Positions 45,369 through 55,064 of a DNA stretch of 64,000 nucleotides are shown here, piece after piece. Both the position numbers and the translations under genes were made by a program. Position 1 is the first letter of the stretch, and each line of letters opens with the position of its first letter. The stretch spans positions 2,971,001-3,035,000 of the forward strand of contig NZ_JAFHKM010000002.1 in the NCBI RefSeq assembly GCF_016937515.1, in the 5' to 3' direction. Source of the stretch: Cohnella algarum. Lineage in GTDB: Bacteria > Bacillota > Bacilli > Paenibacillales > Paenibacillaceae. The notes under the pieces were generated by a model that worked only from the letters and a program-made list of their open reading frames with translations, was not told the DNA's origin and made no database searches.

Positions 45369-46953
45369 CCTGAATTTCGAAAGCCCGTAAGTCCAAGATA
45401 ACGTGGTGATGCAAAAGGAGTACGGGGTGTAAAAATGTGGGTATTTTCCATTCCTGTAGGATTCTTTCGCGATTTACGGATGGTTCTTCCCCCTCCCCAG
45501 TGAAGGGGCAAGTTCATTTTCCATGTAACTTTATGGATATTGATCATTCCAGCAAGGCCACTTTGGTCTCGATTCGCTTCCAGGCGTAGCGACCAGCGAA
45601 ATCTTTCATCAGCTTCAATACGACGGAGCGGCCGTGCCGAATGAGCGTCGCTGCGCAATGAAAGAACTCCAAGCGAAAACGGGCGATCGTATAGCCTTGG
45701 TGAATGGGCTCGCAACAGTCGCGTTTAAATCGCTCAAATAAGTTGTAAGCGAGCAGCTTAATGAGCAAGTCCAACTCATTGGCATTGAAATCGCTCGTGG
45801 CGATACGGTCGATTGAGAAGCCGTTTTTGGCTTCCTTGATGTAGTTCTCCATGCAGCAGCGTTGGTTGTAAAACCGCCATAGATCAATCGCTTCCCATTC
45901 CAGGTTGGTCACGATGGCTTCGTATTGCCAATCGGAATCAAACACGATTCGGCCTTGGCCGTCTTCGAATACTTGCGCTTTGCGAATAACCGCTACACGA
46001 CGCGCCTTGCTCCAAGATGTCGCTTTGTAGATCAAGCTGATTCCTTCGATGATCCAATCCTCGTCCACAAAGCGTGTCCAATAACGGCAAGCCTGGACTT
46101 CACTGGCGAGCCGCTGAGTCCATTTGAGCTTGCCGACGTAACCGATTCCTTGGCCTTCCCAGAGGCTATAGAATTCTTCGCCGCCGAAGCCTTTGTCGAA
46201 TCGACCATACTTCACCTTGCGCTCGCCGAGAAGCTTGAAGGTTTGCTGCAGAAAGGCGGCGGCGTCAGTGGAAGAGTGGGTGTTGCCCGGCCGTAGGACC
46301 GCGTTCAGATTCAAGCGAGTTTGTCCTTCAAAGGCCAGTAACGGATGGTAGCTTTTACGTCCGGGCTTATGTGGATTCGTACCCTTGGCCGCGCCGGTCT
46401 GATCGCCGTACACTGTCTCCACCGTGGAATCCAGATCGAGAATAAGGTCAGACGGTAAACATGGTCGGATGATCTCTTGATTGAGCAGCCTCAGCTCGGT
46501 TGCCAGCTGCGGACAGGTTCGGCCCAGTCTCCCCAGTTCCTTATACAACAGGCTATGATGTGGACAACGTCCGCCAAGGAAACGGAGTAGCAGCGCGTCA
46601 GACTTCAACCGACGAAAATGGAAAATTCGCTCGCAGCCGAGCATCCAGCCGACGATGAAGTAGAGCAGAATTCGATGAACAGGGAAAATCGCATTGTGCG
46701 CTTTTCCGCCAGAGAGGTTGCGCATTGCTTCGGTCAGCTTGATTTTTTCGAGAAAGGCCAGAAAGATTTTGACGCCACCGAAGCTTGTGGCGTTTTGCAG
46801 TGAAAATTCGCTCTTGATTTTGCTGATGGCTGTGGTAGACTTCACCTAAAAGGTGCTCCTCTCTTTGGGTGATGTGTTCTCGACAAACACCATTCTACCA
46901 AAGATTTGGAGCCCTTTTTATATTTTCAGAGAGTGGAACTTTCGAAATTCAGG
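45369..46953 (-). mobile_element. IS1380-family insertion sequence
   Basis: Perfect 15-bp terminal repeats CCTGAATTTCGAAAG (45369-45383; complement at 46939-46953) flank one transposase gene. The target duplication ATAAT is present at 45364-45368 and 46954-46958. The element sits in the helicase gene. Confidence 0.95.
45544..46845 (-). CDS. IS1380 transposase
   Basis: A 433-residue DDE transposase of the IS4/IS1380 group. First catalytic Asp in LILDLDSTVETVYG; the second acidic residue lies in GRFDKGFGGEEFYSLW; the YREK-like signature is YNQRCCMENYIKEAKNGF with the catalytic Glu. Full length with no frame breaks; flanked by intact terminal repeats and a target duplication, so the insertion may be recent and active. 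The start is placed at the conventional ATG of this frame. Confidence 0.93.
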   Translation of the reverse strand: MKSTTAISKIKSEFSLQNATSFGGVKIFLAFLEKIKLTEAMRNLSGGKAHNAIFPVHRILLYFIVGWMLGCERIFHFRRLKSDALLLRFLGGRCPHHSLLYKELGRLGRTCPQLATELRLLNQEIIRPCLPSDLILDLDSTVETVYGDQTGAAKGTNPHKPGRKSYHPLLAFEGQTRLNLNAVLRPGNTHSSTDAAAFLQQTFKLLGERKVKYGRFDKGFGGEEFYSLWEGQGIGYVGKLKWTQRLASEVQACRYWTRFVDEDWIIEGISLIYKATSWSKARRVAVIRKAQVFEDGQGRIVFDSDWQYEAIVTNLEWEAIDLWRFYNQRCCMENYIKEAKNGFSIDRIATSDFNANELDLLIKLLAYNLFERFKRDCCEPIHQGYTIARFRLEFFHCAATLIRHGRSVVLKLMKDFAGRYAWKRIETKVALLE

Positions 46954-47153
46954 ATAATATAATGTTCGCCGCCTGACTTTATGGCGGGAAAAAGGCATGA
47001 ATTCGCCATTCGGTGTGGCGGAGCCAAACCGAATAAACAGCCGACAATAGCCTAATCCCTTCTGTACAATGACGGTGGATTAGGCTATTGTCGATTAAAA
47101 AGGAAAATGCTCCCGAACCTTTGGCGAGGATCCCCGGGAGCATTCACTTCATC

Positions 47154-47756
47154 ATGTCAAAAATACTTTATTTCGGCCTTTCTTGCAAGGCTTATTTACG
47201 CACATTCGGAAATCAATCTCCTGACGTCCAGCTCTGCTGTGAAAACTGCGGTCGGCTTCTCCATAAACACGGTCGTTATTGGCGAGGAATTGTGACGAAG
47301 CATGAGGTCATCCAGATCCCGATCTACCGTCGATATTGTCCTACCTGTAGAATAACAATCTCCCTCCTGCCGGAGTTCCTGATTCCATGGGCCCGGTATG
47401 CGACTTGGGTGCGAGAAGCGGCATTAAAGCGCAAGCACAAGGGATTCTCTTGGCGGCAGACGACAGAAAGCACAACAACTCCTGCCGTGCGTTATAGCCG
47501 CCGTACGTTGAAACGCTGGTGGGCAAGACATCTGCGCCGCGCAGCGGATGCAGCACTATGGGTTGCTGGGAAACTCGTAGCCCAGGGGGACGACACGGAT
47601 ATGCTCCACCTTTACCCCACCATGATGAACCCAACGCCAATGGATACATTGGATTGGCTGGACAAACTGTTACCCCGATTCATCCCCGCTGGCGCATCCA
47701 GACGGGGCTATTGGACGTTTCTAAATGCGAGGTTACCTGTAGCATCACGCTTATAA
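47154..47756 (+). CDS. DUF6431 domain protein (zinc-ribbon)
   Basis: A 200-residue protein from ATG 47154 (weak GGGAG upstream). It begins SKILYFGLSCKAYLRTFGNQ, then two CxxC pairs, LCCENCGRLLHKHGRYWRG and RRYCPTCRITISLLPEFLIP, a zinc-ribbon layout. The second half (REAALKRKHKGFSWRQTTES, then RRTLKRWWARHLRRAAD) looks DNA-binding. It is encoded first in a transposon with an integrase-type transposase and an ATPase. It probably acts as an end-binding or regulatory factor, like TniQ-type proteins in other transposons (inference). Confidence 0.7.
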   Translation: MSKILYFGLSCKAYLRTFGNQSPDVQLCCENCGRLLHKHGRYWRGIVTKHEVIQIPIYRRYCPTCRITISLLPEFLIPWARYATWVREAALKRKHKGFSWRQTTESTTTPAVRYSRRTLKRWWARHLRRAADAALWVAGKLVAQGDDTDMLHLYPTMMNPTPMDTLDWLDKLLPRFIPAGASRRGYWTFLNARLPVASRL

Positions 47757-47928
47757 ATCCCTTCAGCATCCACCGCCAAGGAGCAAGGCAAACGAAAATC
47801 GCCTCCAAAATTGCTTTAAAAATCGCCTGGACGGCAAGTTGCCCTCCTGATCCCACAAAATATGCGCCCTCCCTGGCTTCTAGCGTCTATGCGATACTCT
47901 CATAGACCACAGGGAGAGGAGATTTAGC

Positions 47929-49311
47929 ATGGATGAGCAAGCAAGGCAGCAAGAAGCCAACTTCCGTTATGGCTTAATTGCATCACTGGTTAGCCGCAAA
48001 TTGGATCCCGGAGAACAGATGGCGTTGATGCGCGAAATTGTAAGCCATGAGTATGAAACGTCGTCGGGACAGCGAAGGAGAATTAGTCTACGAACGCTTG
48101 AGCGATATTTAAAAGCGTATCGCGAAGGCGGATGGGAGGCGCTGTTGCCCTCCGTCCGAGCAGACAAACTCACGACCAGGGAAATCCCCGAGGATGTGCT
48201 TGCCAAAGCGATTGCCTTAAAGCAGGAGCAACCCGGCCGAAGCGTCAGGCAGATTATTGCGATTCTGGAACTGGCGGCATTCGTGGCCCCCGGCACCCTG
48301 AAAGAAAGCACGCTTAGCAAGCAGCTTCGCCGCCGCGGCGTCACGCGCAAAGCGTTACTGAATACGGGGTGGAGCCACTTTCGCCGGTTTGAAGCCACGC
48401 ACCGAAATAGCATGTGGCAAGGCGATGTGCAGCATACCCTTTACCTTCCGCATCCGGACAAGCCCGGCAAGAAGGTCATGGCCTATCTGGTTATTTTCAT
48501 TGACGATTACTCTCGCTTCGTTGTGCATGGCCAGTTCTATTTCGAGGAACGTGTGGCCCGGCTGGAGGATTGCCTGAAGAAGGCGATTTTAAAGAACGGA
48601 GTGCCGGAAATGATCTATGTCGATAACGGCGCCATCTATTCTTCACACCATTTTGAGCGGATTTGCGGGCGACTGGGGGCAGAGCTTAAGCATACTCGCC
48701 CCGGACGTCCTATGGGACGCGGGAAGCAAGAAAAGTTCTTCCGATTTGTCGACCAGAGCTTTGTGCCGGAGGCATACGACCTGATTGAACAAGGGAAGAT
48801 CCAGACGCTTAACGATTTGAATCGATTCTTCTCGGCGTGGCTTGAGATTGCTTACCACCAGAAAGTCCACAACAGCTTTAAGCAGCGCCCAGTCGACCGA
48901 TACCAAAAAGACGACCACCCGATTCGCATGTTGCCGCCGCATGAACTCATAGAAGTATTCTTGCTGGAGGAATCCCGCAAAGTGGACAAAACGGGATGCA
49001 TCTCGCTGCTGGGCACGATATTCGAGGTCCAGACAGAGCTTGCCGGCTCGAAGATTCAGGTGCGATTCGATCCGCACGACCTGTCCGTCATCCAGGTGTG
49101 GAAGGACGGCCAGCGCTATGAAGACGCGAAGCCAATGAAGCTCCGCGATCCGAAAAACCGGCCGAAGCAGGATGAACCGAAGGCCGTCATGCAACCGCCG
49201 AAGACGGGCCTCAACTATGTGGAATTATTGGTGGAAGAACAGAAACGGCAGACCCGCGAAGCGCAAGGCGCTGCGCTTTCGCGAGCGATGAAAGAGGTGA
49301 ATCGCTCATGA
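47929..49311 (+). CDS. DDE integrase-type transposase
   Basis: A 460-residue transposase of the retroviral-integrase/Mu-like group. N-terminal HTH (RRISLRTLERYLKAYREGGW), catalytic core with first Asp in SMWQGDVQHTLY, IFIDDYSRF, second Asp in EMIYVDNGAIYSSHHF and Glu in MGRGKQEKFFRFV. A C-terminal beta-barrel domain follows (VFLLEESRKVDKTGCISLLG). ATG 47929 follows GAGAGGAGATTT. It overlaps the ATPase gene by 4 bp, as with TniA-TniB and MuA-MuB style partners. Confidence 0.93.
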   Translation: MDEQARQQEANFRYGLIASLVSRKLDPGEQMALMREIVSHEYETSSGQRRRISLRTLERYLKAYREGGWEALLPSVRADKLTTREIPEDVLAKAIALKQEQPGRSVRQIIAILELAAFVAPGTLKESTLSKQLRRRGVTRKALLNTGWSHFRRFEATHRNSMWQGDVQHTLYLPHPDKPGKKVMAYLVIFIDDYSRFVVHGQFYFEERVARLEDCLKKAILKNGVPEMIYVDNGAIYSSHHFERICGRLGAELKHTRPGRPMGRGKQEKFFRFVDQSFVPEAYDLIEQGKIQTLNDLNRFFSAWLEIAYHQKVHNSFKQRPVDRYQKDDHPIRMLPPHELIEVFLLEESRKVDKTGCISLLGTIFEVQTELAGSKIQVRFDPHDLSVIQVWKDGQRYEDAKPMKLRDPKNRPKQDEPKAVMQPPKTGLNYVELLVEEQKRQTREAQGAALSRAMKEVNRS

Positions 49312-50110
49312 TTCGTGGTTTCTTCGGGTGGGAGCGCGTTCCGTTCACCCGGGAGATTGAAACACGGCATCTGCACCGCTCCAAGCGATTCGAAGAATGT
49401 GTAGCACGGATGCAGTATATGGTGATGACTCGCTCGATTGGCTGCGTCACCGGTGAAATTGGCTGCGGCAAGTCGACAGCCGTTCGCTACTTGAAAGACC
49501 AACTGGATCCGAACAAGTACCGGTTTATCTATCTGTCGGATGCGAATCTGAAACCAAGGGACTTTTACCGTGAACTCCTCCACCACTTCGGCTTGCCGCC
49601 CAAGTTTCTGCGCAGCGAAGCCAAACGGCAATTCCAGCACCTCGTATGGGATTTGTACGAGAACCAGCAGAAGGTCGCCGTTATTGTCGTGGATGAAGCG
49701 CACCTGCTTTCAGGAGACATGCTGCAAGAAATACGCTTTTTGACGAATTTTCGTATGGACTCGATTTCGCCGCTTGCCCTGCTGCTCATTGGACAGCCGG
49801 AACTACAGGCCACGTTGCAACTGAGAATCTTCAAGCCGATTACACAGCGGATGAACGTGCGTTTTCATTTGGAAGGCTTGTCGCTCGAGGAGTGCCGCGA
49901 TTACATCTCCCACCAATTGGAGGTTGCCGGAAGTACAGGGCCGGTGTTTACGACAGAAGCGATGGACGCCATATACGCGCATGCTCGGGGATATGCCGAG
50001 AGATAAATAACGTCTGCACCGCTGCGCTTCTGGATGCAGTGCTGCGAAAAGACAAAATGATTGATACCGTCCATGTGACGAGGATCCTAGCTGAATTTAA
50101 GGAACAGTGA
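49308..50110 (+). pseudogene. ExeA/TniB-like transposition ATPase, frameshifted near 49996
   Basis: An AAA+ ATPase: MIRGFFGWERVPFTREIETR, Walker A in CVTGEIGCGKSTAVRYL (about residues 46-54), Walker B KVAVIVVDEAHLLSG, and the sensor region ALLLIGQPELQATLQL. The frame ends at 50006 in HARGYAER; restoring one C (GCCCGA read as GCCGA) gives YAREINNVCTAALLDAVLRK and a natural end at 50110. Probably needed for target capture. The single missing C in a short run leaves open a sequencing error. Confidence 0.85.
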
Positions 50111-50122
50111 GGGATGACAAAT

Positions 50123-50344
50123 ATGAATGAGATACGATTTCATGGAGATACCGAGCGTTGGAACGTGTACGATGGAGAAGAGTTGCTTTGCTCGCTACGT
50201 TGTGGTGATGCCGTGATGATTCAAGTAGGAAAGCACTTCTTGCCATCCAACCTTGAGCTCGATACGGACTGGTACGTGAAGTTTGGAAATTCGAAGTTCT
50301 GGCTCCACCGACATGCCAAGTACCGCGTCCGACCGCTGTTCTAA
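50123..50344 (+). CDS. DUF5348 family small protein
   Basis: A 73-residue protein (ATG 50123, nine bases after GAGGG; ATG 50114 also in frame). It is rich in beta-strand patterns: FHGDTERWNVYDGEELLCSL, VMIQVGKHFLPSNLELDTDW, WLHRHAKYRVRP. This matches the small DUF5348 proteins commonly carried by transposons of this type. No function is known. It is the last gene before the right end at 50480. Confidence 0.75.
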   Translation: MNEIRFHGDTERWNVYDGEELLCSLRCGDAVMIQVGKHFLPSNLELDTDWYVKFGNSKFWLHRHAKYRVRPLF

Positions 50345-50480
50345 CTGCTCTTCGGAGCAGTTTTTTTACGCCGACAAACAAAGGCGAAATATAATTGTCT
50401 CCGAAACGGCGGTGAGGAAAGCAAAAAGCCACCGTCATTGGCGGTTCCGAATCTACCGTCAATTAAAGTGGCTGATGACA

Positions 50481-51202
50481 ATATAATTAAACATGCCTTC
50501 CTTAAGTTTAGGATTAACATAAGGTGTCACTATAAGACGCTCAGATTCCCCTGCACTAGTTTTTGGCTCGATATATGCTTCCGGCAAGAAGCCAAAAGTA
50601 CGAACAAATTCGGGTTTGTTTTGCATAGTTGCGGATAAGAACACTTTAGTTACTGATGAAGACATAAAAGGTAAAGTATTAACTGGTGGTAAGAAAGGCG
50701 ATATCTCAATTCCATCTGAACTTAGAAATGCTACACATAGATCCAAATTATTTCGTAAGTGTTCCCAAGCAAACATAGAGATCCTTTTAGTTGTAACACC
50801 CTCATTTGTAAGTGACTCAATAACGCGACTTACTACTTGCCTCCAAACAAAAAGAGGAATAAAAAGAACACTTGGGTCATCTTTAAAAGTAACTACTTGA
50901 TCGAATTCAGGTCCCCGGTGAATGGACTCAAAATATTGTCTGACTTGTCCAACCAACGTGGAGTAGGTTGTAGGGAATTCTGATTCAGGAAGATGAAGAG
51001 TGAAATTTTCCCTAACAATGTGGGAGGCAACATGGGCATCATCAAAAATTATCCCTTCAATATCTGTCCTAAAACGAGTGTTCTTCCCATTAAATAAGGT
51101 TTGATAGTTGGTTAAACATTGAATTTCGCCAGTATTAAATTCAAGCTCATTGACCATATTGTAACCGCTAGAATATAGACAACAGGAATTGCTAGATAAA
51201 GA
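50481..51202 (-). pseudogene. DEAH-type helicase: middle piece
   Basis: Runs from the IS21 left end (51202) to the transposon right end (50481). It reads SSGYNMVNELEFNTGEIQCL, then motif II in DIEGIIFDDAHVASHIV (DDAH box), a long insertion, and motif III VFLSATM. It ends NPKLKEGMFNYI, in phase with IAISKYSK at 45368 once IS1380, the transposon and their duplications are removed. Thus the gene was intact before the insertions. Confidence 0.8.
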
Positions 51203-51274
51203 TGAACATTTTACAATCCTTCCTCCCCTGATTATCATACATCTTAGAAATAATCATCATGGGTGGGGAAGAGT

Positions 51275-52828
51275 ATGGGACGCTTAAAAAGGTGGCATAT
51301 GTATTTCTCTATTCATCAAATGAAAGCGAAGGGATTGAAGATTTCACAGATTTCCAGAAAACTGAATGTCTCGAGGAACACGGTGTATAAGTATTTGAGC
51401 ATGAATCCGGATGAATTTAAACAATTCATGGAAGATCTCGAGACCAGGAAGAAGAAGTTAGACCCTTACGAACAACGTATCATTCAGTGGTTGAGGGAGT
51501 ATCCCGACCTCTCTGCTGCTCAAGTTTGGGATTGGCTAAAGGAACACCATCCAGAAATTGTAGTTGGGGAAAGCACTGTAAGAAGCTACGTTCGGATGCT
51601 GCGAAAGATGTATGGAATCCCAAAGGAAGTGCAACAAAGGCAATACGAAGCCATTCCCGATCCCCCAATGGGTGAACAAATGCAAGTAGATTTCGGAGAG
51701 ATGAAAATGAAGACTCTCCAAGGGAATCTGGTAAAGTGCTGGTTCATTACATTCGTTCTATCCCATTCGAGATACAAGTTCGTCCATTGGCAAGATCGAC
51801 CGTTTGTTACGAAGGATGTGATTGATGCTCATGAATTTGCCTTTACATACTATGGCGGAATGACGAAAGAAATTGTTTACGATCAGGATCACTTATTGCT
51901 TACCAGTGAAAATTACGGCGATTTAATTCTAACTCATGAATTTGCGGCTTACGTTCGTCATCGGGGCTTTCAAGTCCACATGTGCCGGAAACAAGATCCC
52001 GAAAGCAAAGGTCGAATTGAGAATGTCGTGAAATACGTCAAACGGAATTTCGCACGTCATCGGATCTTCGTCAGTGTGGACAAGTTGAATGAGGACTGCT
52101 TGGCTTGGTTAGAGCGAACGGGAAATGCCCTTATCCATCATACGACCAAAAAAATACCAGCCGAAGTGTTTGCTATGGAAAAGCAATACCTTCGCCCGGT
52201 CCCAGAAAAAATACAAAAACCTAATATGAGTATAACAAGGACCGTGAGGAAGGACAACACCATCTGGTATGAAGGGAACCGCTACTCCGTTCCCCTCGGG
52301 ACTTATGATGGCATATCGAAAGAGGTCGGCATCCGGGTCAATGGGTTGAAATTGCAAATCTACGATGTAGACACCGGGGAGATCATAGCTGAACATGAGC
52401 TCTCGCAATGTCGAGGCCAACTGATCCAGAACACGAATCACCGTCGGGATCGCCAGAAGGGCATTGCTGCGTATCTAGAAAGCGTCAAAAAGCATTTTCC
52501 CGATCCTGGCCTTGCTTCACCTTATCTGGAAGAAATTCATCGTCTACACCCTCGGTACACCCGTGATCAGCTTCAGCTCATTCAAAAGACGCTAGATCAA
52601 GCAACGAAAGAAGCAGTGGATCAAGCCCTCCGTTACTGCATAACCAATCGACTGTACCGTGCCAGCGATTTTGCTGATGCTGTAAACCACTTCTTAAAGG
52701 ACAACGAAAAACCAGCGTTGGAATGTAGTCATGTGAAACAGCTGAGCGGAGCCGATCAATCTAAATGGAAAGCCAAGCCTCAAATTCGTGATGTTGAGAT
52801 TTACCGGCGTATTTTGGGAGGAGGCTGA
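51275..52828 (+). CDS. istA: IS21 transposase IstA
   Basis: A 517-residue transposase; ATG 51275 follows GGTGGGG (a GTG at 51263 is in frame). HTH: LKISQISRKLNVSRNTVYKY. Catalytic acids: Asp in EQMQVDFGEMKMKTL, Asp in KEIVYDQDHLLL, and Glu in SKGRIENVVKYVKRNFARH. A C-terminal beta-barrel region follows (TIWYEGNRYSVPLG). Intact frame. It is immediately followed by istB, 2 bp away. Confidence 0.93.
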   Translation: MGRLKRWHMYFSIHQMKAKGLKISQISRKLNVSRNTVYKYLSMNPDEFKQFMEDLETRKKKLDPYEQRIIQWLREYPDLSAAQVWDWLKEHHPEIVVGESTVRSYVRMLRKMYGIPKEVQQRQYEAIPDPPMGEQMQVDFGEMKMKTLQGNLVKCWFITFVLSHSRYKFVHWQDRPFVTKDVIDAHEFAFTYYGGMTKEIVYDQDHLLLTSENYGDLILTHEFAAYVRHRGFQVHMCRKQDPESKGRIENVVKYVKRNFARHRIFVSVDKLNEDCLAWLERTGNALIHHTTKKIPAEVFAMEKQYLRPVPEKIQKPNMSITRTVRKDNTIWYEGNRYSVPLGTYDGISKEVGIRVNGLKLQIYDVDTGEIIAEHELSQCRGQLIQNTNHRRDRQKGIAAYLESVKKHFPDPGLASPYLEEIHRLHPRYTRDQLQLIQKTLDQATKEAVDQALRYCITNRLYRASDFADAVNHFLKDNEKPALECSHVKQLSGADQSKWKAKPQIRDVEIYRRILGGG

Positions 52829-52830
52829 AC

Positions 52831-53583
52831 ATGAACGAAACCATAACGCAATTGAAACAAAGCTTAAGAATGCTGAACCTAACGGAAGCAGCCCAGATTG
52901 TTGATGAAAGCCTGATGGAAGCTGAAGAACACCAATGGACATGCAGTGAGTTTCTACAGCGGCTGCTCCGATATGAATTGGTTCGCCGGGAAGAGAAACA
53001 ACTTGCTAGGCGGTATAAATGGGCGTCGTTCCCAGAGGTGAAGACGCTTGATGAGTTCCGGCTGGAGGAACAGCGGACCTTAAGCAAACGCCAATTTCAG
53101 CAGCTTCGGGAACTCTTATGGCTTGAGCAGAATTACAATCTCATTCTGCTCGGGCCTCCCGGAGTAGGGAAAACGCACATAGCCATCGGATTAGGCACGG
53201 AGGCGCTAAAAAACGGCTACAAAGTAAGCTTTGTGGCTATGGATCATTTAATCCATCTACTGAAGACACAAGAGATTTCTCGATCCTCACAGTACAAACT
53301 CCGGCGGATCTATACCTCTGATCTAGTGATTCTGGATGATCTGATGTTCATGGCTATGGACCGTAATGAAGGGAATTTATTTTTTCAGTTTGTGAATAAG
53401 CTGTATGGTCAAACCTCTATCATCCTTACTTCGAACAAAGGACCGGAGGACTGGGGTGAACTGCTGGGTGATCCGGCGATAACGACTGCCATCTTGGATC
53501 GTATTTTGCATAAGAGTGAGGTCATCCAATTAAGTGGTGACAGCTACCGTTTGAAGCACCGGCAGACCATTTTCGCAAGCTAA
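52831..53583 (+). CDS. istB: IS21 helper ATPase IstB
   Basis: A 250-residue AAA+ ATPase: LILLGPPGVGKTHIAIGLG (Walker A, about residues 107-117), LVILDDLMFMAMD (Walker B region), then TSIILTSNKGPEDWGELLGD and a C-terminal YRLKHRQTIF. ATG 52831 follows GGAGGCTGAAC, overlapping the istA ribosome region. Intact. Confidence 0.93.
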   Translation: MNETITQLKQSLRMLNLTEAAQIVDESLMEAEEHQWTCSEFLQRLLRYELVRREEKQLARRYKWASFPEVKTLDEFRLEEQRTLSKRQFQQLRELLWLEQNYNLILLGPPGVGKTHIAIGLGTEALKNGYKVSFVAMDHLIHLLKTQEISRSSQYKLRRIYTSDLVILDDLMFMAMDRNEGNLFFQFVNKLYGQTSIILTSNKGPEDWGELLGDPAITTAILDRILHKSEVIQLSGDSYRLKHRQTIFAS

Positions 53584-53592
53584 AATTGTTCA

Positions 53593-53624
53593 AAATGATT
53601 AAGCGAAATTTGTGCAAGAGGTCT
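53593..53624 (-). pseudogene. Short helicase gene segment between two insertions
   Basis: Thirteen bases (53593-53605), encoding RLII in phase after LLHKF, plus the 19-bp left copy of the IS1202-like target duplication (53606-53624). It shows the IS21 copy and the IS1202-like element landed 13 bp apart in the same gene. Confidence 0.7.
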
Positions 53625-55064
53625 GTTGTTCGTCTGTGATAATGTCACCCTGTAACTGTTCTGAGATAATGTCACTATGGGACAGGAGACATTAACATTG
53701 ACCAGAGCAGAACTGAAAAAGGTACTTGTCGTGGAGAAGATTTTAGACGGACACATGACTAATGTGGAAGGAGCAGCGACACTCGGACTAACAGTGCGAC
53801 AAATGATTCGGCTGAAGAAAAAGTATGTGGAAGAGGGAGGAGCGCAGGCACTGGTGCACCGCAATCGCGGAAAAAAGCCGAAGCACGCCTTGTCCGAGGA
53901 AGTTAAACAGCAGGTCGTTGAGTTGTACAACACAAAATACTATGGTAGCAACAACTGCCATTTTGCGGAGCTTTTGGAGGAACATGAAGCATTGAAATTG
54001 AGTCCTTCCAGTGTAAGACGTATTTTGCTTTCTGAAGGAATCAAACAAGCCAAGCAGCGCAGACGTAGCAAAGCTCATCAACCACGTCAGCGCAAGCCGC
54101 AAGCCGGAATGCTGTGGCAGATCGACGCGACGCCATTTGCTTGGCTGGAGGACCGGGGTCCTGCCTTTGCCCTCCATGCAGCCATCGACGATGCCACAGG
54201 CACGGTTGTCGGCGCCATATTCCGGCTCAACGAATGCCGCGAAGGATACTCGCTCGTCATGCAGCAAGGCATTCAGAAATACGGCGTACCGCTCGGCCTG
54301 TACAGCGACCGACACACCATCTTTCGCTCTCCTAATGAAAAGCTGACCGTAGAGCAGGAACTGGCTGGTGAAACGAAGCCGCTCTCTCACTTTGGCAAGG
54401 CGATGGCCGAACTTCACATTGAGCATATCAAGGCCATTACGCCGCAGGCTAAGGGCCGTGTAGAAAGGCTTTGGCAGACGTTCCAAGATCGCCTGGTCAT
54501 CGAACTCAGGCTGCTCGGCGCAAAGACGATTGAGGAGGCCAATGCGGCGTTGCCCATGCTGTTGGAGAAGCACAATCGCAAATTTGCTGTTCAGCCCAAA
54601 AAAGTAGAATCGGCGTATATGAAGCTGGATCCATCCGTCAATTTGAATCATGTGTTCACGATTCGCGAGTACCGAAAGTTAGGACACGGAAACACACTCT
54701 CTTATTACGGGAAAGTGTATACCTTCGCCAAGCCCTGTGATTTCCGTTTCGAAGCCAGAACAACGGTAGAGGTGCGTAAAACGCTCTCTGGAGAAGTGCT
54801 CGTTTGGCACAATGGCCAGGCGATTCCGCTGAAAGAGACGGAAAAGCCGGTACGCAAACCGATGTCCAAAACAAAAAAGGCGGAGCCTGCGCAGTCACGC
54901 AAACCCGCCGCCAACCACCCTTGGAGGTTGGCATGGAACTGTAGACAACAACAGGATAACACAAAAACGACAGCCGTCCAAGTCACTTGAACGGGCGGCT
55001 GCCCAAATTAGCAAAGTGACATTTTTACAGACGAGTTATGGTGACATTTTTACAGCATATTGAC
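53625..55064 (+). mobile_element. IS1202-like (ISNCY) insertion sequence with 19-bp target duplication
   Basis: The 19-bp direct repeat AAATTTGTGCAAGAGGTCT flanks the element (53606-53624 and 55065-55083), an unusually long duplication typical of IS1202-type elements. Each end carries two copies of AATGTCAC (53641-53648, 53668-53675; complements at 55016-55023 and 55041-55048), probable transposase-binding sites. It interrupts the helicase gene. Confidence 0.85.
53677..54990 (+). CDS. IS1202-like (ISNCY) transposase
   Basis: A 437-residue integrase-type transposase. HTH: ILDGHMTNVEGAATLGLTVR and RKPKHALSEEVKQQVVELY-type second domain. Catalytic core: first Asp in MLWQIDATPFAWLE, second Asp in VPLGLYSDRHTIF, Glu in AKGRVERLWQTFQ. 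The basic C-terminal tail is rich in Lys/Pro. Intact frame and flanking long target duplication suggest a recent insertion. Confidence 0.9.
   Translation: MGQETLTLTRAELKKVLVVEKILDGHMTNVEGAATLGLTVRQMIRLKKKYVEEGGAQALVHRNRGKKPKHALSEEVKQQVVELYNTKYYGSNNCHFAELLEEHEALKLSPSSVRRILLSEGIKQAKQRRRSKAHQPRQRKPQAGMLWQIDATPFAWLEDRGPAFALHAAIDDATGTVVGAIFRLNECREGYSLVMQQGIQKYGVPLGLYSDRHTIFRSPNEKLTVEQELAGETKPLSHFGKAMAELHIEHIKAITPQAKGRVERLWQTFQDRLVIELRLLGAKTIEEANAALPMLLEKHNRKFAVQPKKVESAYMKLDPSVNLNHVFTIREYRKLGHGNTLSYYGKVYTFAKPCDFRFEARTTVEVRKTLSGEVLVWHNGQAIPLKETEKPVRKPMSKTKKAEPAQSRKPAANHPWRLAWNCRQQQDNTKTTAVQVT

Larger units (their letters stand above)
46963..50480 (+). mobile_element. DUF6431/DDE/ATPase transposon (Tn552-like layout)
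   Basis: Ends TGTTCGCC (46963) and GATGACA (50480), with a 6-bp target duplication ATATAA at 46957-46962 and 50481-50486. Cargo: DUF6431 protein, DDE integrase-type transposase, ExeA/TniB-like ATPase, DUF5348 protein. The left end contains a 17-bp perfect inverted repeat (47042-47058 with 47077-47093) and a 10-bp one (47106-47115 with 47135-47144), possibly blocking read-through from outside. It sits in the helicase gene, 10 bp from IS1380. Confidence 0.85.
51203..53592 (+). mobile_element. IS21-family insertion sequence (second copy, intact)
   Basis: Ends TGAACATTTTA (51203) and TAAAATTGTTCA (53592) form the inverted terminal repeat. It carries intact istA and istB. No clear target duplication is seen. 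It interrupts the helicase gene. Its transposase is not closely similar to that of the copy at 11338. Confidence 0.8.
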
